Assembly (NCBI GenBank): GCA_946548065.1
Contig: CAMNPM010000025.1
Location: 1 to 36,048 of the forward strand
Direction: 5' to 3'
Length of the DNA stretch: 36,048 bases
Source: an uncultured Prevotella sp.
Lineage (GTDB): Bacteria; Bacteroidota; Bacteroidia; Bacteroidales; Bacteroidaceae
The notes under the pieces: generated by a model
Seen by the model: only the letters and a program-made list of their open reading frames with translations
What the model was told of the DNA's origin: nothing
The model's database searches: none
Translations under genes and position numbers: made by a program
Part shown: positions 16,627-24,932 of the stretch, piece by piece
How the letters are laid out: the number at the start of each line of letters is the position of its first letter
Numbering within the stretch: the stretch's first letter is position 1

Positions 16627-17949
16627 ATGGCAACATTCAAAATTGAGGGCGGACATCTGCTTAGCGGTACTATCACACCGCAAGGAGCTAAGAACGAGGC
16701 ACTGGAGGTTATCAGTGCCACGCTGCTTACCAGCGAACAGGTGGTTATCCACAACATACCCGACATCCGCGATGTGAACAACCTCATCCAACTGCTTCGC
16801 GACATCGGTGTAAAGGTTGAGAAGTTAAGCAGCAGACATTCTGCAGCCAACAGTTACTCTTTTCAGGCCGATGCTCTTGACCTGAATTACCTTGGGAGCG
16901 ACGAGTTTGTGCACCAATGCGCTGAGCTTCGCGGGTCGGTCCTGACCATAGGACCCTTGCTTGGTCGCATGGGCAAGGCCGTGGTTGCGAAGCCTGGAGG
17001 CGACAAGATTGGGCGCCGCCGCTTGGACACCCATTTCTTAGGTTTCAAGAACCTGGGGGCAAAGTTCCGACAGATTCCTGACCGCAACGTGTATGAGATT
17101 GGTGCCCGACAGCTGAAAGGTACTTATATGTTGCTCGACGAAGCCTCTGTCACGGGTACAGCCAACATCATCATGGCTGCCGTGCTGGCAGAGGGTACCA
17201 CCACTATCTATAATGCTGCCTGCGAACCCTATATCCAACAGCTCTGTCACATGCTCAACCACATGGGGGCCAACATCAGCGGCATCGGGTCGAACCTCAT
17301 CACCATCGTGGGCGTCAAGTGCCTGCACGGCACTCAGCACAATTTGCTGCCCGACATGATTGAGGTGGGTTCTTTTATCGGAATGGCCGCCATGTGCGGA
17401 GACGGCATCCGCATCAAGAATGTGTCGCTGAACAACCTGGGCATCATCCCAGAGGCTTTCCGACGGCTGGGGGTTAAAGTGGAAGAAGACGGTGACGACC
17501 TTTTCATTCCCCGGCAGAAGCACTATGCTGTAGACTCATTTATCGACGGCACCATCATGACGCTGGCAGATGCACCTTGGCCTGGGCTGACCCCCGACCT
17601 GTTATCCGTCCTCATCGTGGTAGCCACACAGGCACGGGGCACCGTACTCTTCCACCAGAAGATGTTCGAGAGCCGCTTGTTCTTTGTCGACCGACTGATT
17701 GACATGGGAGCCCAGATTATTCTTTGCGACCCACACCGTGCCGTAGTCGTAGGACACGACCGTCAGCGGCAGCTTCGTGCCAGCCGTATGTCGAGTCCGG
17801 ACATCCGTGCTGGTATTGCCCTGCTAATAGCCGCCATGAGTGCACAAGGCACCAGCTATATCAGCAACATCGAGCAGATAGACAGAGGCTACGAGAACAT
17901 CGAGGAACGATTAAACGCACTGGGTGCTAAAATAACAAGAGAACAGTGA
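16627..17949 (+). CDS. murA: UDP-N-acetylglucosamine 1-carboxyvinyltransferase
   Basis: Protein of 440 residues catalysing the first committed step of peptidoglycan synthesis, transfer of enolpyruvate to UDP-GlcNAc. The EPSP-synthase-like fold is visible (GHLLSGTITPQGAKNEAL near the start). In the active-site loop, where E. coli has Cys115 in PGGCAIG, this protein reads PGGDKIG with Asp126. The Cys-to-Asp form is known from Mycobacterium tuberculosis and Chlamydia and makes MurA insensitive to fosfomycin while keeping activity. The gene ends overlapping the rimM start (GTGA). Confidence 0.97.
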   Translation: MATFKIEGGHLLSGTITPQGAKNEALEVISATLLTSEQVVIHNIPDIRDVNNLIQLLRDIGVKVEKLSSRHSAANSYSFQADALDLNYLGSDEFVHQCAELRGSVLTIGPLLGRMGKAVVAKPGGDKIGRRRLDTHFLGFKNLGAKFRQIPDRNVYEIGARQLKGTYMLLDEASVTGTANIIMAAVLAEGTTTIYNAACEPYIQQLCHMLNHMGANISGIGSNLITIVGVKCLHGTQHNLLPDMIEVGSFIGMAAMCGDGIRIKNVSLNNLGIIPEAFRRLGVKVEEDGDDLFIPRQKHYAVDSFIDGTIMTLADAPWPGLTPDLLSVLIVVATQARGTVLFHQKMFESRLFFVDRLIDMGAQIILCDPHRAVVVGHDRQRQLRASRMSSPDIRAGIALLIAAMSAQGTSYISNIEQIDRGYENIEERLNALGAKITREQ

Positions 17950-18455
17950 TACGTCAAGAGGAAGTATACAAGATAGGGCGCATAGGTAAGTCGCATGGTG
18001 TCAAGGGAGAGGTGTCGTTCCAGTTCGACGACGACATCTTCGACCGAACGGATGCCGACTATCTCGTTTTGGAGGTGGATGGCATCCTGGTACCTTTCTT
18101 TATGGAGGAGTATCGTTTCCGCAACGACTCTGTATGCCTGGTGAAGTTCTGCGATATTGATACCCAACAGCAAGCTTCCCAGCTGACGGGCTGCGATGTC
18201 TACTTCCCACGCGCACTGACTGACGAGTCAAGTGAAGCACCCTCTCTGGCTTCCCTCGTAGGCTTTCATATCATCGATGCAGACACAGGCTTGCCGATAA
18301 GCCGCATAGCCGCCATCGACGACAGCACCATCAACATCCTCTTCGAACTGGAAGACGGGCGTTTGGTTCCTGCAAACGATGAACTAATCACAGATATCAA
18401 CTGGCAACAGCAACAGATTACCATGAGTATTCCGAAAGGACTATTAGATATATGA
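17946..18455 (+). CDS. rimM: Ribosome maturation factor RimM
   Basis: Protein of 169 residues that assists 30S assembly by binding S19. It has the N-terminal RimM domain (IGRIGKSHGVKGEVSF) and a C-terminal PRC-barrel (LVGFHIIDADTGLPIS). The start is GTG at 17946, overlapping the murA stop by 4 bp, and its own stop overlaps the dxr ATG by 4 bp, indicating translational coupling through murA-rimM-dxr. Confidence 0.94.
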   Translation: MIRQEEVYKIGRIGKSHGVKGEVSFQFDDDIFDRTDADYLVLEVDGILVPFFMEEYRFRNDSVCLVKFCDIDTQQQASQLTGCDVYFPRALTDESSEAPSLASLVGFHIIDADTGLPISRIAAIDDSTINILFELEDGRLVPANDELITDINWQQQQITMSIPKGLLDI

Positions 18456-19609
18456 AGAAACGACAAATCGCCATCCTCGGCTCAACAGGGTCGATAGGCA
18501 CTCAGGCACTGCAAGTCATCGAAGAACATAGCGACCTCTATGAAGTGTACTGCCTGACAGCAAACAATAAAATCGAGCTACTGGCAGAGCAGGCGCACAA
18601 GTTCAAACCCGCAGCCATTGTCATTGCCAACGAACAGCGGTATGATGAGCTAAAAGAGTTAATGGACGACCTGCCCGACGTGAAGGTATATGCCGGCCGT
18701 CAGGCGTTGGACGAGATTGTAGAAGCCAACCCTATCGACATGGTACTCACTGCAATGGTGGGCTTTGCCGGACTCTCGCCAACTATTCATGCCATCAAGG
18801 CCCGCAAGACCATCTGCCTGGCCAACAAGGAGACACTGGTAGTGGCAGGTGAACTCATCCGCGACCTGGCATCAGAATACCACGCCCCCATCCTGCCGGT
18901 CGACAGCGAGCACTCCGCCATCTTCCAGAGTCTGGTGGGCGAAGACCAAAACCCTATTGAAAAGATTCTGCTCACAGCCTCGGGCGGACCGTTCCGCAAC
19001 CTCACCATGGAGCAGCTGGAACGTGTCACCAAGGCCGATGCCCTGCGCCATCCCACTTGGGACATGGGAGCAAAAATCACCATCGACTCGGCAACGATGA
19101 TGAACAAAGGCTTCGAGGTCATCGAGGCCAAATGGCTTTTTGGAGTCAAAGCCTCACAGATCCAAGTGCTGGTTCACCCCCAGAGCATTGTCCACTCGGC
19201 AGTGCAGTTTCAGGATGGTGCCGTCAAGGCCCAGTTAGGAGTACCCGACATGCGTCTGCCCATCCAGTATGCCTTCTCGTTCCCCAAGCGGCTGCACCTG
19301 TCTGGCGACAGACTGGACTTCTTTGCCCAGAAGCTGGAATTCTTTGAGCCGGACTTGAAGAAGTTCCGCTGTCTGGCATTGGCTTTTGAAGCCATCCAGC
19401 GAGGCGGCAACATGCCCTGCATCGTCAACGCGGCCAACGAGATTGTCAACCGGGCCTTCCTGGAAGACCGCTGCTCCTTCCTGCAGATGAGCGACATTAT
19501 CGAGAAGACCATGACGCGATGCACCTTCTCCTCCACGCCCGACTACGATACCTATATAGCCACAGATGCCGAGGCAAGACGCATCGCATCAGAGCTTCTA
19601 AAGGAATAA
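18452..19609 (+). CDS. dxr: 1-deoxy-D-xylulose 5-phosphate reductoisomerase
   Basis: Protein of 385 residues, normal length, second enzyme of the non-mevalonate isoprenoid pathway (DXP to MEP, NADPH and a divalent metal). The NADPH-binding loop is ILGSTGSIGTQAL. NKETLVVAGE and the metal-site segment PVDSEHSAIFQ are intact, as is the SGGPFR loop. It starts inside the rimM stop and is followed after 62 bp by rseP; that gap holds an 8-nt tandem repeat. The product feeds undecaprenyl phosphate needed for both peptidoglycan and glycan synthesis. Confidence 0.98.
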   Translation: MKKRQIAILGSTGSIGTQALQVIEEHSDLYEVYCLTANNKIELLAEQAHKFKPAAIVIANEQRYDELKELMDDLPDVKVYAGRQALDEIVEANPIDMVLTAMVGFAGLSPTIHAIKARKTICLANKETLVVAGELIRDLASEYHAPILPVDSEHSAIFQSLVGEDQNPIEKILLTASGGPFRNLTMEQLERVTKADALRHPTWDMGAKITIDSATMMNKGFEVIEAKWLFGVKASQIQVLVHPQSIVHSAVQFQDGAVKAQLGVPDMRLPIQYAFSFPKRLHLSGDRLDFFAQKLEFFEPDLKKFRCLALAFEAIQRGGNMPCIVNAANEIVNRAFLEDRCSFLQMSDIIEKTMTRCTFSSTPDYDTYIATDAEARRIASELLKE

Positions 19610-19612
19610 AAG

Positions 19613-19636
19613 TATCGGAGCATCGGAGCATCGGAA
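19613..19636. repeat. 8-nt tandem repeat between dxr and rseP
   Basis: Three adjoining octamers TATCGGAG, CATCGGAG, CATCGGAA, then a decayed fourth (AATCGAAA). In gene-sense direction they fit YATCGRAR, the same consensus as the long octamer array between mreC and mreD. Confidence 0.7.
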
Positions 19637-19671
19637 AATCGAAATAAATTTAAACAACAACAACAACACAT

Positions 19672-21042
19672 ATGGAAGTCTTTTTAATCAGAGTATTACA
19701 GTTTATACTGGCCATCTCACTACTGGTATTATTACATGAGGGAGGCCACTTCTTCTTTTCAAAACTCTTTGGAGTAAGGGTGGAGAAATTCTATATTTTC
19801 TTCGACTGGAAGTTCAGCCTGTTCAAGTTCAAGCCCAAGAACAGCGACACGGAATATGGCATAGGCTGGCTGCCCTTAGGCGGTTACTGCAAGATAGCCG
19901 GCATGATAGACGAGAGCTTCGACACCGAGCAGATGAAGCAGCCGGTTCAAGACTATGAGTTCCGCGCCAAGCCCGCCTGGCAGCGCCTGCTGATTATGAT
20001 TGGCGGCGTGCTGGTCAACTTCCTGCTGGCTCTGTTTATCTATTCACAGATTCTGTTCTGGTGGGGCGACTCCTATATCCCCGTCAAGAACATGTCCCTG
20101 GGTATGAAGTTCAACCAGGAGGCCAAGTCGTATGGCTTCAAGGACGGTGATATATTAATAGGTACGGACGCGCACGCGTTTAAGGACTTCTCCGCCGACC
20201 TCTATAGGGAAATCTCTGAAGCCAGGCGTGTCGACATCCTGCGTGACGGGAAACCCATGAGCATCTCGCTGCCTGGCGACCTGAACCTGCTCAACATGAT
20301 CAAGGCCGACCCCTCGTTTGTTCGTCCCTTGCTGCCTGCCCGCATCGACAGTGTGATGGCCGACTCACCTGCCCAGAAAGCCGGCATGAAGGCTGGCGAC
20401 CTGATTCTCGCTCTTAACGGCGCACCCGTTGACTCCTATAACGAGTTTGTTGACCTCTTGGGCCGCAGGGAAGATATGCTGCTGACAGCAACTACGCAGG
20501 CCGACTCGCTGAAAGCCCGTACGGTATCCATCGTCTTTGGCAACGAGAGCCGCCAAGATACGGCTACCGTCGTGCTGACACCCGAACTGAAGCTGGGCTT
20601 CTTTGCACCCAGCATCGCAGCCCTTTACAAACCAGTAACCACTGAGTATGGATTCTTTGAGAGCATCCCCGCCGGCATCAAATACGGATGGCATGTACTG
20701 GCTTCGTATGTCGACGACATGAAATACGTGTTCTCTGCTGAGGGTGCCAAGTCGTTAGGCGGTTTCGGAGCCATCGGTAGCCTGTTCCCACCCACCTGGG
20801 ACTGGTATATGTTCTGGAAGATGACAGCCTTCCTCAGCATCATCCTCGCATTCATGAACATCCTTCCTATCCCCGCCCTGGATGGCGGACACGTACTCTT
20901 CCTGCTCTACGAGATGATTACACGGCGCAAGCCCTCGGAACAGTTCATGATACGTGCCGAGTATGTAGGTTTTGGAATATTGATCCTACTGATGCTGGTG
21001 GCCAACCTGAATGATATCCTGCGCTGGCTTGGATATCTATAA
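19672..21042 (+). CDS. rseP: Site-2 membrane metalloprotease RseP (M50 family)
   Basis: Protein of 456 residues. The first membrane segment carries the zinc motif HEGGH at residues 22-26, and the last part has PALDGGHVLF, the LDG motif with the third zinc ligand. A PDZ-like region lies between (ADSPAQKAGMKAGDLILALN). Site-2 proteases cleave anti-sigma factors or remnant signal peptides within the membrane; the substrate here is unknown. The dxr-rseP order is common in Bacteroidota and other bacteria. The stop is one base from the stop of the convergent receiver-domain gene. Confidence 0.95.
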   Translation: MEVFLIRVLQFILAISLLVLLHEGGHFFFSKLFGVRVEKFYIFFDWKFSLFKFKPKNSDTEYGIGWLPLGGYCKIAGMIDESFDTEQMKQPVQDYEFRAKPAWQRLLIMIGGVLVNFLLALFIYSQILFWWGDSYIPVKNMSLGMKFNQEAKSYGFKDGDILIGTDAHAFKDFSADLYREISEARRVDILRDGKPMSISLPGDLNLLNMIKADPSFVRPLLPARIDSVMADSPAQKAGMKAGDLILALNGAPVDSYNEFVDLLGRREDMLLTATTQADSLKARTVSIVFGNESRQDTATVVLTPELKLGFFAPSIAALYKPVTTEYGFFESIPAGIKYGWHVLASYVDDMKYVFSAEGAKSLGGFGAIGSLFPPTWDWYMFWKMTAFLSIILAFMNILPIPALDGGHVLFLLYEMITRRKPSEQFMIRAEYVGFGILILLMLVANLNDILRWLGYL

Positions 21043-21043
21043 A

Positions 21044-21397
21044 CTAACCCAGAAACTTCTTGATAGTCTGGATGCACTTCTCTGCATTGATGGGCTTTGA
21101 GAGAAAGTCATCGCACCCTGCAGCCAATGCCTGCTGACGGTCACTGTCGAAGGCATTGGCTGTCAGGGCAATAATTGGCAGAGAAGGATTCTTAAGCTTG
21201 ATAAGCCGCGTAGCCTCCAAACCGTCCATCACAGGCATCTTGATATCCATCAGCACCAAGTCAGGCTGTTCGTTCAATGCCTTCTCTAATGCTTCTTGAC
21301 CATTTTTGGCACGGAAGAACTCAAAATGGTTCTTCAGAATATACGTCATCAACATGTAATTGCTGTCGTTATCTTCTGCTACAAGTATCCTATTCAT
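21044..21397 (-). CDS. Single-domain response regulator
   Basis: Protein of 117 residues consisting only of a CheY-like receiver domain. The acidic pair Glu8-Asp9, the phosphoacceptor Asp51 (LVLMDIKMPVMDG), the conserved Thr (IIALTANAF) and Lys (FLSKPI) are all present. The sequence resembles receiver domains usually attached to hybrid histidine kinases. There is no output domain and no kinase nearby, so it probably works by protein contact with an orphan kinase or phosphorelay. It is a single-gene unit convergent with rseP. Confidence 0.93.
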   Translation of the reverse strand: MNRILVAEDNDSNYMLMTYILKNHFEFFRAKNGQEALEKALNEQPDLVLMDIKMPVMDGLEATRLIKLKNPSLPIIALTANAFDSDRQQALAAGCDDFLSKPINAEKCIQTIKKFLG

Positions 21398-21432
21398 ATT
21401 GCTAATTTTGGTTAGTTCACGTTAACAGACTA

Positions 21433-21440
21433 CAAAAGTA
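21433..21440 (-). promoter_or_regulatory. -7 box of the response regulator gene
   Basis: Minus-strand TACTTTTG, about 35 nt upstream of the ATG. No clear TTTG -33 box was found. Confidence 0.45.
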
Positions 21441-21459
21441 ATGTTTTTCTTTTAATTTT

Positions 21460-21491
21460 CTTGCTATTACCACACTTTTTAACTAATTTTG
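21460..21491 (+). promoter_or_regulatory. Promoter of the GH51 gene
   Basis: CTTG (21460-21463, one mismatch to TTTG), 20-bp spacer, TAATTTTG (21484-21491). The ATG is 42 nt downstream. No SusCD pair or hybrid two-component regulator adjoins, so induction through a PUL sensor is not evident. Confidence 0.55.
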
Positions 21492-21533
21492 TCGGAAGAA
21501 ACTTAAAATACCAAATTTATACTAACATTTCTT

Positions 21534-23522
21534 ATGAACAAAAAAAACCTAATCTGTGCGTTGTTTCTGTCTACCGCACTAACGACCACGGCACAGAGTG
21601 TCATGGACGTGAACACGAAGAAGCTGGGAGCCCCCATCCAGTCAACAATGTATGGTATCTTCTTTGAAGACATCAACTATGCAGCTGACGGCGGTCTCTA
21701 TGGCGAACTGGTAAAAAACCGCTCTTTCGAGTTTCCCCAACAACTGATGGGCTGGCAGGCCTTCGGTAAGTTCGAAGTAAAGGATGACGGTCCTTTTGAG
21801 CGCTGTCCACACTATATCGTGCTGTCGGACCCTGGCCATAAGGAGCGCCGCACGGGCCTTGTCAACGAAGGCTACTTCGGCATTGGCGTAACCAAGGGCG
21901 AGGCCTATCGCTTCTCCGTTTGGGCCAAGGCTCCCAAGGGACAGGCCTCTATCCGCATTCAGCTCGTGGACGAGAACTCGATGGAAGAGAAGCAGGAGTT
22001 CGTAGAACAGGAGCTCACCATCAGCTCTTCGGAGTGGAAGAAGTACACCATCCAGCTGACATCGCCCAAGAGCGACAAGCATGCCAAGCTGCGCATCTTC
22101 CTGAAGGGCAATAATCCCGTAGCATTGGAGCATGTCTCCCTGTTCCCCGTCAACACCTATAAAAACCGCGAAAACGGTATGCGCCGTGACCTGGCTCAGG
22201 CGTTGGCCGACCTCCACCCCGGCATCTTCCGCTTCCCTGGCGGCTGCATCGTGGAAGGTGGCGACCTCGAAGAACGCTACCAGTGGAAGAACTCTGTCGG
22301 ACCGGTAGAAAACCGTCCCCTCAACCACAACCGCTGGGAATACACTTTCGATTATCGCTATTACCCCGACTATTATCAGTCATACGGACTGGGCTTCTTT
22401 GAGTTCTTCCAGCTCAGCGAGGACATCGGTGCCGAGCCCCTGCCCATCCTCAACGTAGGCATGGCCTGCCAGTATCAGAACTGGGAGAACGAGAAGGCAC
22501 ATGTAGCCATTGATGACTTGCAGCCCTATATCGACGACTGTCTCGACCTGATTGAGTTTGCCAATGGCCCGGCAGACAGCAAGTGGGGAAAGATACGTGC
22601 CGAGATGGGCCACCCGGCACCTTTCAACATGAAGTACATCGGTGTGGGCAACGAGCAGTGGGGCGAGTTCTACTATGAGCGCCTGAAGCACTTTGTTGCC
22701 GCCATCCGCGCCAAATATCCCGACATCAAGATTGTAGGAACCAGCGGTCCCGTGCCTGAGGATGTTCCTGATGCTACTTACCGTTTTGAAGACGGCTGGA
22801 AGGCCATGACCGCCCAGAAGGCCGACCTTGTAGACGAGCACTACTACCGTGACGAGGAGTGGTTCCTGACCCACGGCCTGCGCTACGACTCGTACAACCG
22901 CAAGGGTCCCAAGGTGTTTGCCGGTGAGTATGCCTGCCACGGCAAGGGCAAGAAATGGAACCACTACGAGGCTGCCATCCTCGAGGCCGCATTCATGACC
23001 GGCTTCGAGCGCAATGCCGACGTGGTACACATGACCACTCCTGCTCCGCTCTTTGCACATGTTGACGGCTGGCAGTGGCGTCCTGACCAGATATGGTACG
23101 ACAACACCCAGATGTTCAAGACCGTCAGCTATTACGTCCAACAGCTCTATGCCACCAATGCCGGCACCAACGTCCTGTCGCTGACGATGGACAAGAAGCC
23201 GGTGGCCAACCAGCCCGGCCAGAACGGACTCTTCGCCTCTGCTGCCTTCGACAGCAAGACGGGCGAGGTCATCATCAAGGTTGCCAACACCTCCAAGCAG
23301 CCACAGGCTATCCAGCTGAACCTGAGCGATGTCAAGGGCGACCGCACCGCACAGACCTGGACACTCTGCCACGACGGCATGGACGACGAGAACAGCATCT
23401 GCAAGCCCGAGCTCATCACCCCGCAGGAGGGTAGTGCTCAGGTGGTTGGCGGCAAGAAGCAGGCTACGCTCTCCGACCAGCTGCCTGCCATGTCGTTCAG
23501 AATCTATCGCATCAAGAAATAA
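21534..23522 (+). CDS. Secreted alpha-L-arabinofuranosidase, GH51
   Basis: Protein of 662 residues with an N-terminal signal peptide (MNKKNLICALFLSTALTTTA), so it is exported, probably to the periplasm. The order is a first catalytic-domain segment (YGIFFEDINYAADGGLYGEL), a jelly-roll carbohydrate-binding-like insert around residues 75-205, the (beta/alpha)8 domain, and a C-terminal beta-sandwich. The acid/base is Glu374 in GVGNEQWGEF; the nucleophile is Glu465 in FAGEYACHG. The enzyme removes terminal arabinofuranose from arabinan or arabinoxylan. It stands alone, without SusC/SusD or other glycosidases, and ends in a strong terminator. Its codons look strongly GC-biased. Confidence 0.93.
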   Translation: MNKKNLICALFLSTALTTTAQSVMDVNTKKLGAPIQSTMYGIFFEDINYAADGGLYGELVKNRSFEFPQQLMGWQAFGKFEVKDDGPFERCPHYIVLSDPGHKERRTGLVNEGYFGIGVTKGEAYRFSVWAKAPKGQASIRIQLVDENSMEEKQEFVEQELTISSSEWKKYTIQLTSPKSDKHAKLRIFLKGNNPVALEHVSLFPVNTYKNRENGMRRDLAQALADLHPGIFRFPGGCIVEGGDLEERYQWKNSVGPVENRPLNHNRWEYTFDYRYYPDYYQSYGLGFFEFFQLSEDIGAEPLPILNVGMACQYQNWENEKAHVAIDDLQPYIDDCLDLIEFANGPADSKWGKIRAEMGHPAPFNMKYIGVGNEQWGEFYYERLKHFVAAIRAKYPDIKIVGTSGPVPEDVPDATYRFEDGWKAMTAQKADLVDEHYYRDEEWFLTHGLRYDSYNRKGPKVFAGEYACHGKGKKWNHYEAAILEAAFMTGFERNADVVHMTTPAPLFAHVDGWQWRPDQIWYDNTQMFKTVSYYVQQLYATNAGTNVLSLTMDKKPVANQPGQNGLFASAAFDSKTGEVIIKVANTSKQPQAIQLNLSDVKGDRTAQTWTLCHDGMDDENSICKPELITPQEGSAQVVGGKKQATLSDQLPAMSFRIYRIKK

Positions 23523-23536
23523 AGGTAAAAACATGA

Positions 23537-23574
23537 AAAATACGGCAATTCGCAGGGATTGCCGTATTTTTTTT
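23537..23574 (+). terminator. Rho-independent terminator after GH51
   Basis: Stem AAAATACGGCAAT / ATTGCCGTATTTT (23537-23549 with 23558-23570) with an 8-nt loop, followed by a T run ending at 23574. The T run runs into the TTTG -33 box of the metF promoter. Confidence 0.9.
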
Positions 23575-23603
23575 GGTGTTTCACTCGTTTTTTCGTACCT
23601 TTG
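23572..23603 (+). promoter_or_regulatory. Promoter of metF
   Basis: TTTG (23572-23575), 20-bp spacer, TACCTTTG (23596-23603). Only 8 nt lie between the -7 box and the ATG at 23612. The spacer contains CACTCGTTTTTTCGTA, repeated exactly at 24797-24812. Confidence 0.75.
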
Positions 23604-23611
23604 CCCGCATT

Positions 23612-24571
23612 ATGACAGTAGCAGACTATATCAACCATCCAGAAACCGACGAACGACGTTTCTCGTTTGAGGTGCTGCCCCCGCTGAAGGGCAACGGCAC
23701 CGAGGCGTTGTTTGCCACCATCGACAAGCTGGCGGTATTCAACCCGGCCTTCATCAACATCACCACCCACCACTCAGAGTATGTCTATCGCGAGCTGGAC
23801 AACGGCCAGTTCGAACGGCAGCGCATCCGCCGCCGTCCCGGCACTATTGCCATTGCCGCTGCCATCCAGCAGCGCTACCACATTCCCGTAGAGCCGCATA
23901 TCATCTGTAGCGGTACCACCATCGAACAGACGGAGTACGAACTGCTCGACCTGCAGTTCCTGGGCATCCGCAATCTCATGCTGCTGCGTGGTGACAAGGC
24001 CAAGGAGGACAGCCGCTTCACGCCCACCAAGGGCGGCCATGCCCATACCACCGACCTCATCCGCCAGGTGGTGCGCTTCAACGAGGGTTTCTTTGCAGAC
24101 GGCACTCCCATCAAGCACCCGGGACCGAAGTTCGACTTTGGTGTAGCCTGCTATCCTGAGAAGCACGAAGAAGCCCCTAACCTGGAGCGCGACATGGAGT
24201 ACCTGAAGCAGAAGCAGGACCTGGGGGCGCAGTATGCCGTCACACAGCTGTTCTTCGACAACGACAAGTACTTCAGCTTCGTCGAGAAAGCCCGCCAGAT
24301 GGGCATCACCATCCCCATTGTTCCCGGCATCAAGCCCTTTGCCAAGTTGAGCCAGCTGACGGTAGTGCCTAAGACATTCCACTGCGACATCCCTGAGGCC
24401 CTGGCCAAGGAGATTGTCAAGTGCAAGACCGATGAGCAGGCCATGCAGCTTGGAGTGGAATGGACCACCCACCAGTGCCGCGAGCTCTACGAGCACGGGG
24501 TGAAGAACATTCATTTCTACACCGTCTCTGCCATCGACTCCGTAGCTGAGGTCGCCCAGCGGCTGTTGTAG
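23612..24571 (+). CDS. metF: Methylenetetrahydrofolate reductase
   Basis: Protein of 319 residues, a flavin-dependent TIM-barrel enzyme making 5-methyl-THF for methionine synthesis. Visible signatures are FSFEVLPPLKGNG with the catalytic Glu, ITTHH, the FAD-contacting NLMLLRGDKAKE and the DFGVACYPEKHEE segment. The ATG at 23612 is chosen because it lies just after the promoter and gives the typical MTVADYINHP start; the longer frame begins inside the promoter. It is a single-gene unit followed by a 361-bp repeat-rich gap. Confidence 0.96.
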   Translation: MTVADYINHPETDERRFSFEVLPPLKGNGTEALFATIDKLAVFNPAFINITTHHSEYVYRELDNGQFERQRIRRRPGTIAIAAAIQQRYHIPVEPHIICSGTTIEQTEYELLDLQFLGIRNLMLLRGDKAKEDSRFTPTKGGHAHTTDLIRQVVRFNEGFFADGTPIKHPGPKFDFGVACYPEKHEEAPNLERDMEYLKQKQDLGAQYAVTQLFFDNDKYFSFVEKARQMGITIPIVPGIKPFAKLSQLTVVPKTFHCDIPEALAKEIVKCKTDEQAMQLGVEWTTHQCRELYEHGVKNIHFYTVSAIDSVAEVAQRLL

Positions 24572-24640
24572 CAGACATGTCTGTCTCTGTCTATTAGCAC
24601 CATGCTGGCGGTGTGGGCTAATAGATGGTAAACAGCAACT

Positions 24641-24686
24641 TCCTGCCTACGGATTTCTTTTTTCCTGCCTACGGATTTTATGTTTC
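24641..24686. repeat. 22-nt direct duplication downstream of metF
   Basis: TCCTGCCTACGGATTT occurs at 24641-24656 and 24663-24678, a 22-nt offset, each followed by a T-rich tail. It abuts the 21-nt array. The flanking 24572-24640 shows no gene. Confidence 0.75.
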
Positions 24687-24770
24687 CAACTTGTAGACAT
24701 ACGTACACAACTTGTAGACACATGTCTCCAACTTGGAAACATACGTGCACAACTTGTAGACAGAAATTCT
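24687..24770. repeat. Four tandem 21-nt repeats between metF and holB
   Basis: Units begin CAACTT at 24687, 24708, 24729 and 24750. Units 1, 2 and 4 share CAACTTGTAGACA; unit 3 has CAACTTGGAAACA. The second half of each unit varies (ATACGTAC, CATGTCTC, TACGTGCA, GAAATTCT). No spacers lie between units. Although 21 is a multiple of three, no start, length or composition supports a gene. Confidence 0.85.
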
Positions 24771-24787
24771 CCAGCCTGCTAATTTCT

Positions 24788-24818
24788 TTTGTCCAGCACT
24801 CGTTTTTTCGTAACTTTT
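24788..24818 (+). promoter_or_regulatory. Decayed upstream promoter copy before holB
   Basis: TTTG (24788-24791), 19-bp spacer, TAACTTTT (24811-24818; last base T instead of G). The spacer shares 16 nt exactly with the metF promoter. It may be a duplicated, weakened promoter giving holB a longer second transcript. Confidence 0.4.
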
Positions 24819-24891
24819 CCGCTGGAGAAGTTCTTGAACAAGCCAAGCGAAACAAGTTTCGAGTCCCCTGTCTCGGAAAAGCTCAAATAAA

Positions 24892-24923
24892 TTTGGCTTT
24901 TCGCTCGACTTTTCGTAACTTTG
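24892..24923 (+). promoter_or_regulatory. Promoter of the holB operon
   Basis: TTTG (24892-24895), 20-bp spacer, TAACTTTG (24916-24923). The ATG at 24933 is 9 nt beyond the -7 box. A TTG at 24921 in the same reading frame lies inside the box and is not the start. Confidence 0.7.
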
Positions 24924-24932
24924 TGGCCGATT

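Noticed and set aside
22380..23534. 384-codon minus-strand frame opposite GH51
   Set aside because: Antisense shadow of a GC-rich gene whose catalytic motifs are intact; no promoter or domain.
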